Below are positions 51,773 to 61,097 of a stretch of 64,000 bases of DNA, one piece after another. The stretch is from Caldilineaceae bacterium (GTDB lineage: Bacteria > Chloroflexota > Anaerolineae > Caldilineales > Caldilineaceae). Each line of letters starts with the position of its first letter. Position 1 is the stretch's first letter. A program made the translations under genes and the position numbers. Below the pieces are notes generated by a model. The model made no database searches and had not been told where the DNA came from. It saw only the letters and a list, made by a program, of their open reading frames with translations. The DNA lies in contig JACKBA010000013.1 of assembly GCA_020634815.1 (NCBI GenBank), forward strand, positions 62,001 through 126,000, given 5' to 3'.

Positions 51773-52684
51773 TCAGGCGTCGCCGTTTTCCGGCTCGTCC
51801 AATTCGGGGTCTTCGTCGGGCGCAAAGGCCATGTCCCACGCCTTGCGCGTCGTGCTGTGATACATCTGCTGGAGCAGGGCGAAAGCTTCCAGCCCGTCGG
51901 CAGCCGGCGTGATCGGGCCGAGACGGCGCAGCAGCGCCAGTTCCACCGCCGGGCGCGCCAGGTGGTAGTGCGCCTCTTCCAGCACCTTGCGCCGCCCCCA
52001 GAAGTCGGCAACGCGATCTTCCAGTTCTTCCTGCTCGTCGTCAGCCGGACGGCCGGCCTGCTGCGGCAGCTTGTAGAACGCGCCATTCTGTGCGGCGGCG
52101 CCGTCGACGGCCGGCACGGCGCGCGCCGTGACATCCTGCGTCGTGCTGTTGCGCCGTTCTTGCAGGGCGGCAAGCACCTGTTCGCGATCGCGGCCGCGCA
52201 GACGCAACAGCAGCCACGGATCGTCGGCCACCATCTCGCCCAGTTGCGCAAAGACTACGGCCAGCGCGCGGCCGGCAAAGTCGCCGGTGCTGCCGTTACC
52301 GCCGTTGCCGGAAGTCGCAGCGAAGTGACAATCCAGTTCGGCGGCGCTGGCAGGGAGCAGGCGGCTGCCTGCATCGGCAAAGACCTGCTCGATCTCGGCA
52401 GGCATGTTGCCGGCCAGCAGTTGCGCGGCAAAGAGCGCCTGGCTGCCCAGCGCGTCGATGATGGCGTTCCACTGCGCATCGGAGATCAGCGGCAGACGCA
52501 CCTCGACGCCGGCGGTGCCATGCTCGCGCTCCGCCACCTGCGCCTGGATCTGGCCCGGCTGTACTTCAAGGCGCTTGACGCGCAGGCCGCGCAGGGCTGT
52601 GGCGTCGCTGTTGACGCCCACCTGTTGCATGAAATTCTGCCAGCGGCGCATCCACCACGCGCCGGTTGTCGTGTTCACTGCCAT
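51773..52684 (-). CDS. SWIM-type partner of a SNF2 helicase, zinc site degenerate
   Basis: 303 residues, starting 8 nt after the SNF2 gene stops, so an operon. It matches the family of SWIM zinc-finger proteins encoded next to bacterial SNF2 helicases: WNAIIDALGSQALFAAQLLA, MPAEIEQVFADAGSRLLP, then DPWLLLRLRGRDREQVLAAL. In the family a CxC-x(n)-CxH zinc finger sits between these blocks. Here that stretch reads ELDCHFAATSGNGGNGS with one Cys and no second pair, so metal binding is probably lost. The C-terminus is acidic. It is probably a DNA-repair or chromatin-like cofactor of the helicase. Confidence 0.75.
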   Translation of the reverse strand: MAVNTTTGAWWMRRWQNFMQQVGVNSDATALRGLRVKRLEVQPGQIQAQVAEREHGTAGVEVRLPLISDAQWNAIIDALGSQALFAAQLLAGNMPAEIEQVFADAGSRLLPASAAELDCHFAATSGNGGNGSTGDFAGRALAVVFAQLGEMVADDPWLLLRLRGRDREQVLAALQERRNSTTQDVTARAVPAVDGAAAQNGAFYKLPQQAGRPADDEQEELEDRVADFWGRRKVLEEAHYHLARPAVELALLRRLGPITPAADGLEAFALLQQMYHSTTRKAWDMAFAPDEDPELDEPENGDA

Positions 52685-52692
52685 TCGTGACC

Positions 52693-55600
52693 CTACTCGT
52701 CCAACATCTCGCGGCGCAGCGTGAGAATCTCGCGTAGTTCGTCCGTGTTCAGCTCGGTGAGCCAGTTCTCACCGCTGCCGACAATCGACTCCGCCAACGC
52801 CTGCTTGTTCTCGATGATGTCGTTGATGCGATCCTCCAGCGTACCGGCCACGACGAACTTGTGCACCTGCACGTTGCGTTGCTGGCCGATACGGAAGGCG
52901 CGATCCGTCGCCTGGTTCTCCACCGCGGGATTCCACCAGCGGTCGTAATGAAAAACGTGATTTGCACGCGTCAGGTTCAACCCGGAGCCGCCGGCGCGCA
53001 GGCTCAGCACAAAGATCGCCGGGCCATCCTCGCGCTGGAACGCCTGCACCATCTGGTCGCGCTGATTGGCGGGCGTGCCGCCGTGCAGGAAGAGCACCTC
53101 GGTCTGCAAGCGCTCGCGCAGGTGGCGCTGCAAGAGCGTGCCCATCTCCACGAACTGCGTGAAGACGAGCGCATGGTCGCCGACGGAGAGCGCTTCCTCC
53201 AGCATCTCGGTCAGGCGATCCAGCTTGCCGCTGCGGCTGCGCAACGGCCCTTCCTGCTTGAGCAACTGCGCCGGATGGTTGCAGATCTGCTTCAGGCGCG
53301 TGAGCAGGCTCAGCACCAGGCCGCGGCGCTGGATGCCGTCGGCGCGATCGAGCTTGGCCAGCGACTCCTGCACCGTCGTCTCGTAGAGGCCGGCCTGCTC
53401 GCGCGTCAGCGAGCAGTAGACGACCATTTCGTTCTTCTCGGGCAGGTCGGAAATAATCGTTGGGTCGGACTTGAGGCGGCGCAACAGGAAAGGCTGCACA
53501 AGCCGCCGCAACTCGCGCGCGCGGTCCTCGTCGTTATAGCGCTCCACCGGCACCATGAACTGGTGGCGGAACTGCTCGTGGTTGCCCAGGTAGCCTGGGT
53601 TGAGAAATTCGAGCACGCTCCACAACTCGGTTAGGTGGTTTTCCACGGGCGTGCCGGTGAGCGCAACGCGGTTGCGCGCCGGCAGCCGCCGCACCGCCTG
53701 CGATTGCTTGGCGCCCGGGTTCTTGATATTTTGCGCCTCGTCGAGGATGAGATCGCTCCACTCGCACGCCAGCAGCACGTCGATGTCGCGCCGTGCCGTG
53801 CCGTAGCTGGTGATGATGAGATCGTTAGCGCCCAGCGCAGCCAGGAAATCGTCCCCTTCGAGACGGCTGCCGCCGTGGTGTACGAGGACGCGCAATTCCG
53901 GCGCAAAGCGCTCTACCTCGCGGCGCCAGTTGGCCACCACGCTCGTCGGGCAGATGAGCAGGGCGGGGCGATGCTCGTCGTCGTTGCCGTCCTGCCGCTC
54001 GTGGAGCAGCATGGCGATCGCCTGCACGGTCTTGCCCAGGCCCATATCGTCGGCCAGACAGGCGCCCAAACCGAGACGGCGCAGATAGACCAGCCAGCCC
54101 AGCCCGCGGCGCTGGTAAGGACGCAACTCGCCCACAAAGCCCGGCGGCTCGTCCAACTCGGCGACGAGCTTCTGCGTGCGCAACTGCTCGAGCACGACAC
54201 GCAGCCAGCCATCGACATCGACAGCCTCCAGCGGCAGCGCCTCGCCGCTCTCGTCCACCACGGGCAGGATGGTCAATTCGGCATCGCTGGCGTTCTTGAA
54301 CTGCCCGTTGTTATCGCCGGCCTGCTCGAGATAGGCCTGCGCCATGCGGATCGACTGCAACAGCGACATCTCGCCGGACGCCTTGCGCTGGGCGAGGAAA
54401 CGCTTGGCCGCGGCCACCTGCTGCGGGTCGAGTTCGATCCAGCGGTCGCGCAGCCGGAGCAGCGGCACGTTGCGGGCGGCAAGATTCTCGAATTCCTCCT
54501 GGCTGATGCGCTCGTTGCCCAACGTCAGTTCCCAGGAGAAGCGAATCGGCGAAACGCGCTTGCGCTGCCCGGGCACCTCGTCGCCCAGCTCGTCGTCGGA
54601 GGAGTTCCACAGGCGGCTCTCGTCGCCAACCAGGCGCAGGCGCAGACCCAGGCGCGTGCGCTGGCGTGCGTTCCACCACTCGGGCAGAAGGACGCCGAAG
54701 CCGTTGTTCTCCAGCAGCGGTGCGGCCTCGCGCAGGAATTGGTGCGCCTCGGCGGGCGTCAGCAGGGCAAGCTCGGGGCGTGGCGAGCGCAGGCTCTGCT
54801 CGATGGGCGCAAAGAGGCGGCTGGCCGCGCCCAGCCCGCCCAGCAGGCGCTCCTGCGGCCGGTCGACGCGGCGGTTGCCAAAACGCAGGTGGCCGTTGTG
54901 CGCCATCCAAACCTGTTCGGCGGCAATGAGCAGGCGCAGATCGTCGCGCGCCTGGAGGTAATAGCGCAGCGTCCAGTGGCTGCGCACGGCGTCGAAGTCG
55001 GCCGCTCCGTTGCCCAGCGCACCCGTATGGCCGCCCGACTGTGCCGGCTGCTCCGGCTCCACCAGTTCGAAGGTGATGCGGAAGTTGGCGTCGCTGGTAA
55101 TGTGAAGCTGGTCGATCCATGCCTGCCACTCTTGTGCCAGGCGGTAGGCGGGCTGCGGCGGCAGCATCAGGTGGGGGCTGGCGGCGCGCAACTGGTTCGC
55201 CCACTGCTGCGCCGGCTGCGCGGCCGAAGCCATCGGCGCACGATCGTGGTTGCTCCACTGGCGTACGGCCGTGTCGACCATCGTTGCCACAAAGTGTTCG
55301 GTGAGTTCGTGCGGCGCCTGCGCGTCATCGGTCTCGTCGAGATCGTAGGCACGGCAGACGGGCGGCATGGTCTCCACCATGGCCGTGAAGCGGCGGCGGA
55401 TGCGGTCGTCCAGCATGGCCGGCTGCCAGAGGGCATAGAGGCCGGTGACGCCGTTGCGGCGCAGCGCGGGCACGTAATGCTGGCCGATGAGCATCTCCAG
55501 CGCAAACTTGGCGGCATTGCTCCAGTAGAGGATGTCGTTGCCAAGACGCAGGCGCAGCACGCCCTCGGCCGCGACGACGGCGGCGGGCTGGGTCTGGTGG

Positions 55601-56037
55601 CGCGTCTGGCTCAGGAATTTCAGCGCATCGATGGGCGGCAGCAGCAGGCCGGTCACCTGCCAATTCTGGAGCGTGACGCCCCCGTTGGTACGCCGCTCGG
55701 CGTCGGCCGTGTTGAGAACGCTGCGCCGCGCCAGGGGAACGCCATCATGGCTTGGCAGCCAGACCGTGGCATTCGACGGCTGCATGGCCTGCACGGGCAG
55801 GCGTGGCAGTTCTTCGGCAATCAGCGTGCGCAACTGGTTGACGGGCAACTGGCCGGGATGGGACGGTGTCTTGTGCTGGCGTTGGCGGCCCGTGGCGGAG
55901 GCGGCGCCGTTACCGGCCGTCACCGCTTCGGGGCGAGGTGCACTCTGAAATTCGAGGGATTCCGCCCAGAAAAAGAGATTTCCATCAAAAAATGGCTCAT
56001 CTTTGCGGAGCCAGGTCGCATGCAAGGTCAAAGGCAT
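52693..56037 (-). CDS. SNF2-family DNA helicase/translocase (HepA-like)
   Basis: 1114 residues from ATG 56037. The long N-terminal SNF2-associated region (1-600) has no enzymatic motif. SNF2 ATPase motifs: LADDMGLGKTVQAIAML (Walker A, about 664), ICPTSVVANW, LILDEAQNIKNP (DEAQ, about 765), LTGTPVENHLTELWS. Helicase C-terminal lobe: VFTQFVEMGTLL, FLHGGTPANQRDQMV, SLRAGGSGLNLTRANHVFHYD, DRAFRIGQ. It moves on duplex DNA and may displace bound proteins. A TACAAT box ends 7 nt before the ATG, implying a leaderless transcript. Confidence 0.92.
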   Translation of the reverse strand: MPLTLHATWLRKDEPFFDGNLFFWAESLEFQSAPRPEAVTAGNGAASATGRQRQHKTPSHPGQLPVNQLRTLIAEELPRLPVQAMQPSNATVWLPSHDGVPLARRSVLNTADAERRTNGGVTLQNWQVTGLLLPPIDALKFLSQTRHQTQPAAVVAAEGVLRLRLGNDILYWSNAAKFALEMLIGQHYVPALRRNGVTGLYALWQPAMLDDRIRRRFTAMVETMPPVCRAYDLDETDDAQAPHELTEHFVATMVDTAVRQWSNHDRAPMASAAQPAQQWANQLRAASPHLMLPPQPAYRLAQEWQAWIDQLHITSDANFRITFELVEPEQPAQSGGHTGALGNGAADFDAVRSHWTLRYYLQARDDLRLLIAAEQVWMAHNGHLRFGNRRVDRPQERLLGGLGAASRLFAPIEQSLRSPRPELALLTPAEAHQFLREAAPLLENNGFGVLLPEWWNARQRTRLGLRLRLVGDESRLWNSSDDELGDEVPGQRKRVSPIRFSWELTLGNERISQEEFENLAARNVPLLRLRDRWIELDPQQVAAAKRFLAQRKASGEMSLLQSIRMAQAYLEQAGDNNGQFKNASDAELTILPVVDESGEALPLEAVDVDGWLRVVLEQLRTQKLVAELDEPPGFVGELRPYQRRGLGWLVYLRRLGLGACLADDMGLGKTVQAIAMLLHERQDGNDDEHRPALLICPTSVVANWRREVERFAPELRVLVHHGGSRLEGDDFLAALGANDLIITSYGTARRDIDVLLACEWSDLILDEAQNIKNPGAKQSQAVRRLPARNRVALTGTPVENHLTELWSVLEFLNPGYLGNHEQFRHQFMVPVERYNDEDRARELRRLVQPFLLRRLKSDPTIISDLPEKNEMVVYCSLTREQAGLYETTVQESLAKLDRADGIQRRGLVLSLLTRLKQICNHPAQLLKQEGPLRSRSGKLDRLTEMLEEALSVGDHALVFTQFVEMGTLLQRHLRERLQTEVLFLHGGTPANQRDQMVQAFQREDGPAIFVLSLRAGGSGLNLTRANHVFHYDRWWNPAVENQATDRAFRIGQQRNVQVHKFVVAGTLEDRINDIIENKQALAESIVGSGENWLTELNTDELREILTLRREMLDE

Positions 56038-56044
56038 AACGAGT

Positions 56045-56073
56045 ATTGTACCGCGCCGGGACACGCGCGAACA
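56045..56073 (-). promoter_or_regulatory. Promoter of leaderless SNF2 mRNA
   Basis: On the minus strand TTGTTC, an 18-nt spacer and TACAAT (56050-56045), then 7 nt to the ATG at 56037. There is no Shine-Dalgarno sequence. Confidence 0.5.
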
Positions 56074-56097
56074 AATATTCGTGTTGCATTTTGCCGA

Positions 56098-56511
56098 TCA
56101 CTTTCTGCGCTGCGCCACGACCATGACGGCCGCGCCGGCTACGACAACCAGGGCGGCGAGCATGAGCCAGGGCAGGGGGCCGGCCGAGTCCATGGGACGG
56201 TCGTCAGGCACGATGCCCAGCGGTGAGACCTGCAAGACGGCCGTGGAGAGGTCGGGCGTCGGTGTGAAGGTCGGCGTGGCGGTGGCGGTTTCCGTCGGCG
56301 TCGGCGAGGGAACTTCGGTGGCCGTGGGCGGCGGCACGATGGGCGATACGAAGCCGCCGCTGGGCGCGCCGTTGTCGGGCGGGGTCTGCGCCAGGGCGGC
56401 AAGCGGCAGCGCAAACAGCGCAACGACGAAGGTGATCAGCGACAGCTTGCACCGCCGGCGCGCGCCGGGGCTGATATCGCACTGTGCGGCAAACGGGACG
56501 CGGAAGTGCAT
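56098..56511 (-). CDS. Small exported membrane-anchored protein
   Basis: 137 residues: a signal sequence (about 20-41; LITFVVALFALPLAALAQ), a Pro/Thr-rich stalk (VPSPTPTETATATPTFTP), a short hydrophobic beta segment, a C-terminal membrane helix (about 113-131; LPWLMLAALVVVAGAAVMVV) and a basic QRRK tail. It looks like a surface stalk protein. It starts 6 nt after the WS/DGAT stop, so it may be co-transcribed. Confidence 0.65.
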   Translation of the reverse strand: MHFRVPFAAQCDISPGARRRCKLSLITFVVALFALPLAALAQTPPDNGAPSGGFVSPIVPPPTATEVPSPTPTETATATPTFTPTPDLSTAVLQVSPLGIVPDDRPMDSAGPLPWLMLAALVVVAGAAVMVVAQRRK

Positions 56512-56517
56512 GCGGCT

Positions 56518-58068
56518 CTAGCGTTTCTGCGCTCGGGCGGACTTTTTGCGCGGCGCGCCGTTCTCGACTTCGATTTCGGTCACGTCCACTTCGATTTTGA
56601 TGACCTCTTCCGCAGCGCCGATTTTCCCGGCGCCGTGGTTGGGGGCGTGTAGCGTCTGCCGCGCAAGCAGGTCGAACTGGTGGGCAAAGCGCTCCATGAT
56701 CAATTGTGGATCCTTGATCAAATTCTCGTCGACCATCAGCCCCAGCGTCACTTCGCCGTTGTAGCTGATGATGCTTATGCCCATGCTGATTTCGCCCGAC
56801 TGCGGCACCCAGAACATGATCTGGCGCAGAGGCAGGCCGGCGAAGTAGATCTGCTGGCGCGGGCCGGGCACGTTGGTGAGCACCGCCGACGCCTTGGACG
56901 AGAACCACATGGTGGCCTGCTTGGCGATGTCGAGCGGCAGGTTGCCGATGACGCCAAGAATCTGGTAGACGAGCATCGGCTCGGGCGAGGACTTGAGCAC
57001 ATCCATCTGGTACTTTGTCGCCTTGAGCCGTGCGACCGGGTCGGCCAGGCTGACAGGCAGCGGCAGATAGACGAGCGCGAACTGATTGCCGAGGTCGATG
57101 GCCTTGTCCAGCGGGCGCAGGTTGACCGGCACCATGGCGTTGATGTCACCCTTGGCGGGGTCGTCACCCACGTGCAGCATATAGTCGCGCAGCGCGCCGG
57201 CAACCGCCGCGACGAGAACGTCGTTGATCGTCGCGTTGTGGGCGCGACCGATGGCCTTGATCTGCGCCAGGTCCAGCGGCTTCGACCAGACGACGCGCTT
57301 GATCGCGCCCAGTTCACCCTTGAAGACGGAGCGGCGGTCGGCCGGCAGGATGAGCAGCTTGGCAAGAATGGCCGCACTGGTCGCAGAAAGGATGCCGAGC
57401 GACTTGACGACCTCGACCGGATGCTTGTTGTCCTCGAAGGTAAGCAGCGTCTGCGTGACCATAGTCTTGCTGATCTCGACCGATGTCTTGGCGACGCCCT
57501 TGACCGTGCGCGAGATCTGGCCGAGCAGGCCGCGCCGGCGCGGCGAGCGCGGCAGCGGCGGTGGCGCTTCCAGTGCAAAGCGCACCGAATCGTCCAGGCT
57601 CTCCGAGGTCATGTCGAGCAGCACGCGGATCAGCGCGATGCCGTCGCCGATGCAGTGGTGGATGCGCCCGAAGAGCGCGGTGCCGCCCTCCACTTCCTCG
57701 ACGAGAAAGAAGCGCCAGAGCGGTTTGCGCCGGTCGAGCGGCTCGTTGATGACGCTGCTGAGGAGCGTTTGCAGGGTTTCCTGCGTGCGCGGCTCGGGCA
57801 GGGCGATGCGGCGCACGTGGGCGCGGATGTCGAAGTGCGGGTCGCGCTCCCAGTAGAGACGGCTGTCCGGCCCGGTGACGATGCGCTGCTGGAAACGCTC
57901 GTAGCGTTCGATGAAGCGATTTACGAGCACGTGGGTAAAGACGTCGTAGTCGACCTTGCCCTCAAACCACATGAGACCGTTGATAATCATGAGGTTCGTC
58001 GAGCTGTCCATCTCGAACCAGGCCTTGTCGACGCTGTTCATGAGGACGCGCTTGGATTTTGCCGCCAT
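56518..58068 (-). CDS. Wax ester synthase/diacylglycerol acyltransferase (WS/DGAT)
   Basis: 516 residues from ATG 58068, with AGGAG seven bases upstream. The catalytic motif HHCIGDG (HHxxxDG, about 138-144) is intact. The family blocks NDVLVAAVAGALRDY, MVPVNLRP (about 305), GNQFALVYLPLP, NVPGPRQQIYFAG and SYNGEVTLGLMVDE follow. It transfers acyl chains from acyl-CoA to long alcohols or diacylglycerol, for storage lipid or wax ester. The C-terminal tail is charged (VEVENGAPRKKS). Confidence 0.92.
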   Translation of the reverse strand: MAAKSKRVLMNSVDKAWFEMDSSTNLMIINGLMWFEGKVDYDVFTHVLVNRFIERYERFQQRIVTGPDSRLYWERDPHFDIRAHVRRIALPEPRTQETLQTLLSSVINEPLDRRKPLWRFFLVEEVEGGTALFGRIHHCIGDGIALIRVLLDMTSESLDDSVRFALEAPPPLPRSPRRRGLLGQISRTVKGVAKTSVEISKTMVTQTLLTFEDNKHPVEVVKSLGILSATSAAILAKLLILPADRRSVFKGELGAIKRVVWSKPLDLAQIKAIGRAHNATINDVLVAAVAGALRDYMLHVGDDPAKGDINAMVPVNLRPLDKAIDLGNQFALVYLPLPVSLADPVARLKATKYQMDVLKSSPEPMLVYQILGVIGNLPLDIAKQATMWFSSKASAVLTNVPGPRQQIYFAGLPLRQIMFWVPQSGEISMGISIISYNGEVTLGLMVDENLIKDPQLIMERFAHQFDLLARQTLHAPNHGAGKIGAAEEVIKIEVDVTEIEVENGAPRKKSARAQKR

Positions 58069-58180
58069 CGTGCTCTCCTGTCGTGCCGCCGGCCATCGGA
58101 ACCAACGGCGGGAATTCGGGTCAGCTTGTGTACCCGGAGAGTATACTCGAAAGCGAAGGATCATTCCAGTCCGGCGCAAA

Positions 58181-58209
58181 TTGACCGTTCCCATAGCGGC
58201 GGCTAGAAT
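58181..58209 (+). promoter_or_regulatory. Promoter of aspS
   Basis: TTGACC (58181-58186), a 17-nt spacer and TAGAAT (58204-58209). The start near 58216 leaves a leader of about 43 nt. Confidence 0.65.
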
Positions 58210-58258
58210 GGACGGTTGATTGCGTTTTCAGGAAATCAAACGAAACAGGAATCGGGTC

Positions 58259-60061
58259 ATGTTAAAAACACATACCTGCGGCGAACTAAATGCTGCCCAT
58301 ATCGGCGAGATGGTCACGTTGGCCGGCTGGGTCAACCGCCGCCGCGACCACGGCGCGCTCATCTTCATCGACCTGCGCGACCGCTTTGGACTGACGCAGG
58401 TCACCGTCGACAGCGACCAGACTGCGGCGCACGACGTTGCGGCGCAGTCACGCAGCGAGTTCGTCGTGCAGGTCAAGGGCAAGGTGGCGGCGCGGCCCGA
58501 AGGTCTGCGCAATCCCAATCTCGCCACCGGCGACATCGAGGTGATCGCCGACGAGGTGACGATCCTCAACCCGTCCAAGAACCCGCCCTTCTACATTTCG
58601 GGCGCGGCCGATGAGGTCGACGAGATGCTGCGGCTCAAGTACCGCTATCTCGACATCCGCCGGCCGCGCATGGCGCAGAATCTGGTGCTGCGCCACCAGA
58701 TCGTCCGTTTCATTCGCGAGCACCTCTCCAACCGCGACTTCCTGGAGATCGAGACGCCGATCCTGCTCAAGAGCACGCCCGAAGGCGCGCGCGACTTTAT
58801 CGTGCCCAGCCGCCTGCAGGCCGGCGAGTTCTATGCGCTGCCGCAGAGCCCGCAGCAGCTCAAGCAGTTGCTCATGGTCGCCGGCATCGAGCGCTACTTC
58901 CAGATCGCACGCTGTTTCCGCGACGAGGACCTGCGCGCCGACCGCCAGCCCGAGTTCACGCAGCTCGATCTGGAGATGAGCTTTGTCGATTCTGCCGACA
59001 TCCGCGCCATCATCGAGCAGATGCTCGTCGAGTTGAGCGGGGTGATGCTGCCTGACAAGCAGATCCAGACGCTGCCCTTCCCGGTCATCGGCTATTCCGA
59101 GGCTGTGGAGAAGTACGGCATCGACCGGCCCGACCTGCGCTTCGGCCTGCAACTTTTCAACGTCAGCGACGCGGTGGCGGAGAGCGACTTCGCCGTCTTC
59201 AAGGGTGCGGTGGCGAGCGGCGGTGCGGTCAAGGGTGTGGTCTTCCCCGGCGGCAATGCCCTCTCGCGCCGCGAGATCGACGAGTTGACCGACTTCGTCA
59301 AGCACTACGGCGCCAAGGGGCTGGTCTGGATCGGCGTGGCGGGCGAGGCGGGCGCCGACGGTGTCTACCCGGCCGAGAGCCTGCGCAGCCAGGTGACCAA
59401 GTTCCTGGCGCCGGCCGAGATCGCTGCGATCGTCGGACGCAGCGGCGCCGCGGTGGGCGACCTGATCCTGATTGTGGCCGACAAGCTTGCGACCGTCAAC
59501 CAGTGTCTCGCCAACCTGCGCCTGGAGATCGGCAAGCGCGCCGGTCTCATCGACCCGTCCGTGCTGGCCTACTGCTGGGTGATCGACTTCCCGCTGCTGG
59601 AGTACAACGACGACGAAGCTCGCTGGCAGGCCGTGCACCATCCCTTCACCAGCGCGCGCGACGAAGATTGGCCACGGCTCGAGAGCGACCCCGGCAGCGT
59701 GCTTGCCAAGGCGTACGACGTGGTGCTCAACGGCTGGGAAATCGGCGGCGGCAGCATTCGTATCCATCGCAGCGACCTGCAAGACCGCCTCTTTGCCCGC
59801 CTCGGACTTTCACAAGAAGAGACGCAGGCGCAGTTTGGCCACCTGCTGGAGGCCTTCCAGTACGGCGCGCCCCCGCACGGCGGCATTGCCCTGGGCATCG
59901 ATCGTCTGGTCGCGCTCTTTGCCGAGGCGACGAGCATCCGCGATGTCATCGCCTTCCCGAAGACGGCCGCCGGCACCGACCTGATGCTCGACTCGCCATG
60001 CCCGGTGACGGAGAAGCAACTCGCCGAGTTGCACATCGCGCTGCGGCCACAGAAGAAATAA
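58259..60061 (+). CDS. aspS: Aspartyl-tRNA synthetase
   Basis: 600 residues from ATG 58259 (ACAGGAATCGGGTC upstream). Bacterial-type AspRS: an OB anticodon-binding domain (1-105; GWVNRRRDHGALIFIDLRDR), class II motif 2 (FRDEDLRADRQPEFTQLD, about 215-232), a GAD insertion domain (about 280-420) and motif 3 (GIALGIDRLVALF, about 540). The usual bacterial subclass may or may not also charge tRNA-Asn, and I cannot tell which here. It is a single gene with its own promoter. Confidence 0.96.
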   Translation: MLKTHTCGELNAAHIGEMVTLAGWVNRRRDHGALIFIDLRDRFGLTQVTVDSDQTAAHDVAAQSRSEFVVQVKGKVAARPEGLRNPNLATGDIEVIADEVTILNPSKNPPFYISGAADEVDEMLRLKYRYLDIRRPRMAQNLVLRHQIVRFIREHLSNRDFLEIETPILLKSTPEGARDFIVPSRLQAGEFYALPQSPQQLKQLLMVAGIERYFQIARCFRDEDLRADRQPEFTQLDLEMSFVDSADIRAIIEQMLVELSGVMLPDKQIQTLPFPVIGYSEAVEKYGIDRPDLRFGLQLFNVSDAVAESDFAVFKGAVASGGAVKGVVFPGGNALSRREIDELTDFVKHYGAKGLVWIGVAGEAGADGVYPAESLRSQVTKFLAPAEIAAIVGRSGAAVGDLILIVADKLATVNQCLANLRLEIGKRAGLIDPSVLAYCWVIDFPLLEYNDDEARWQAVHHPFTSARDEDWPRLESDPGSVLAKAYDVVLNGWEIGGGSIRIHRSDLQDRLFARLGLSQEETQAQFGHLLEAFQYGAPPHGGIALGIDRLVALFAEATSIRDVIAFPKTAAGTDLMLDSPCPVTEKQLAELHIALRPQKK

Positions 60062-60079
60062 CCTGCCCGCTGAATCCTT

Positions 60080-60123
60080 GTACGCCAGTCTCTGAACGCC
60101 CGGGCGTTCAGAGACTGGCGTAC
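60080..60123. terminator. 44-nt perfect palindrome after aspS
   Basis: 60080-60123 is self-complementary throughout (22-bp arms, starting GTACGCCAGTCTCTGAACGC), 18 nt past the aspS stop. No U-tract follows. It is like the palindrome at 13576-13621 in position and design. The rest of 60124-60374 holds only the cytochrome promoter. Confidence 0.65.
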
Positions 60124-60266
60124 CGTCACCCCACCTGTTTTGGCCAGGTAACTGGCACGTCGGCACGTACGCCGAACACGCTTCTTACCCATTGGGACGG
60201 CAGCGCGCCGGCCGAAATCGGACGTTCGCCCCATTTGTGATTTTTTGCGCAGGCAACGCCGGCAAA

Positions 60267-60295
60267 TTGCCGCCCGCGCGTGACTATGCTACACT
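60267..60295 (+). promoter_or_regulatory. Promoter of the cytochrome c gene
   Basis: TTGCCG (60267-60272), a 17-nt spacer and TACACT (60290-60295), about 80 nt before the ATG. Confidence 0.5.
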
Positions 60296-60374
60296 AGCCG
60301 CCAAATCACCATTGTCGAATTCCTTCCGGCTCCTGTCATGGGGCCGATTCAGTACTCAGGTGTGGGAGGTCTGC

Positions 60375-60932
60375 ATGAAGTCATTGCGAGCACGCCGTTT
60401 CGGATGGATCATGGGGCTGTCGCTGGTCGCCGTGCTGCTCCTGGCCGCCTGCGCGCCGGATCCGACTGCGCTCATTATCTCCCCGCAGCTTGGCGAGCAA
60501 ATGGCCGCACTGGAAGCCGGCAACGAAGTCGTGGTTGCCGCCCCCACCGAAGCGCCCAAGCTGGCCGACCTGGCGCCGGAAGCGGTGACGGCCGGTCTGC
60601 CCGACGACGTCGCTGCGGCGCTGGCTTCCGCCGATCCGGCCAATGGCGAGCAGTTGGCGCTGGCGCGCGGCTGTGTCGGCTGTCATGCGCTCGACCCCGC
60701 CGTCACGATGACCGGCCCCACGTGGCACAACGTCGGCGACACTGCGGTGAGCCGTGTGCCCGGCGAAAGCCCGGCCCTCTATTTCTATCACAGCATCACG
60801 AATCCCAATCTGTTCGTCGTGCCGAATTATCCGGCCAACATCATGCCGGCCAACTACAGCGAGCAACTGAGCACGCAGGAACTGGCCGACCTGATCGATT
60901 ACCTCCTCCAGCAGAATGGCGCCGGTGGCTGA
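60375..60932 (+). CDS. Lipoprotein c-type cytochrome (monoheme)
   Basis: 185 residues from ATG 60375 (GGGAGGT upstream). The lipoprotein signal has lipobox LLAAC (Cys26), then an Ala/Pro/Glu linker (about 50-85). A class I cytochrome c domain follows with heme-binding CVGCH (about 99-103) and a probable axial Met in NIMPANYS (about 156). The C-terminal helix is ELADLIDYLLQQN. It is anchored outside the membrane and probably carries electrons to or from a respiratory complex. No oxidase genes are adjacent. Confidence 0.9.
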   Translation: MKSLRARRFGWIMGLSLVAVLLLAACAPDPTALIISPQLGEQMAALEAGNEVVVAAPTEAPKLADLAPEAVTAGLPDDVAAALASADPANGEQLALARGCVGCHALDPAVTMTGPTWHNVGDTAVSRVPGESPALYFYHSITNPNLFVVPNYPANIMPANYSEQLSTQELADLIDYLLQQNGAGG

Positions 60933-60963
60933 TCGGCCGCTCACGAGAATAGCGGAATTGAAA

Positions 60964-60992
60964 GGATCGGGCTTGTAGCCCGGTCCTTTTTT
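60964..60992 (+). terminator. Intrinsic terminator of the cytochrome gene
   Basis: GGATCGGGC-TTGTA-GCCCGGTCC (9-bp stem with one T-G pair) followed by TTTTTT. Confidence 0.88.
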
Positions 60993-61097
60993 GTTGCCGA
61001 CATCCGTGGCGGATCTGAGTCCACCATGCACCGTGGCCCAGCGCAACGCATGCGCGGGACGAAACTTTCAGGCCCAAATGGTCTCTGAGCAAGCCCA

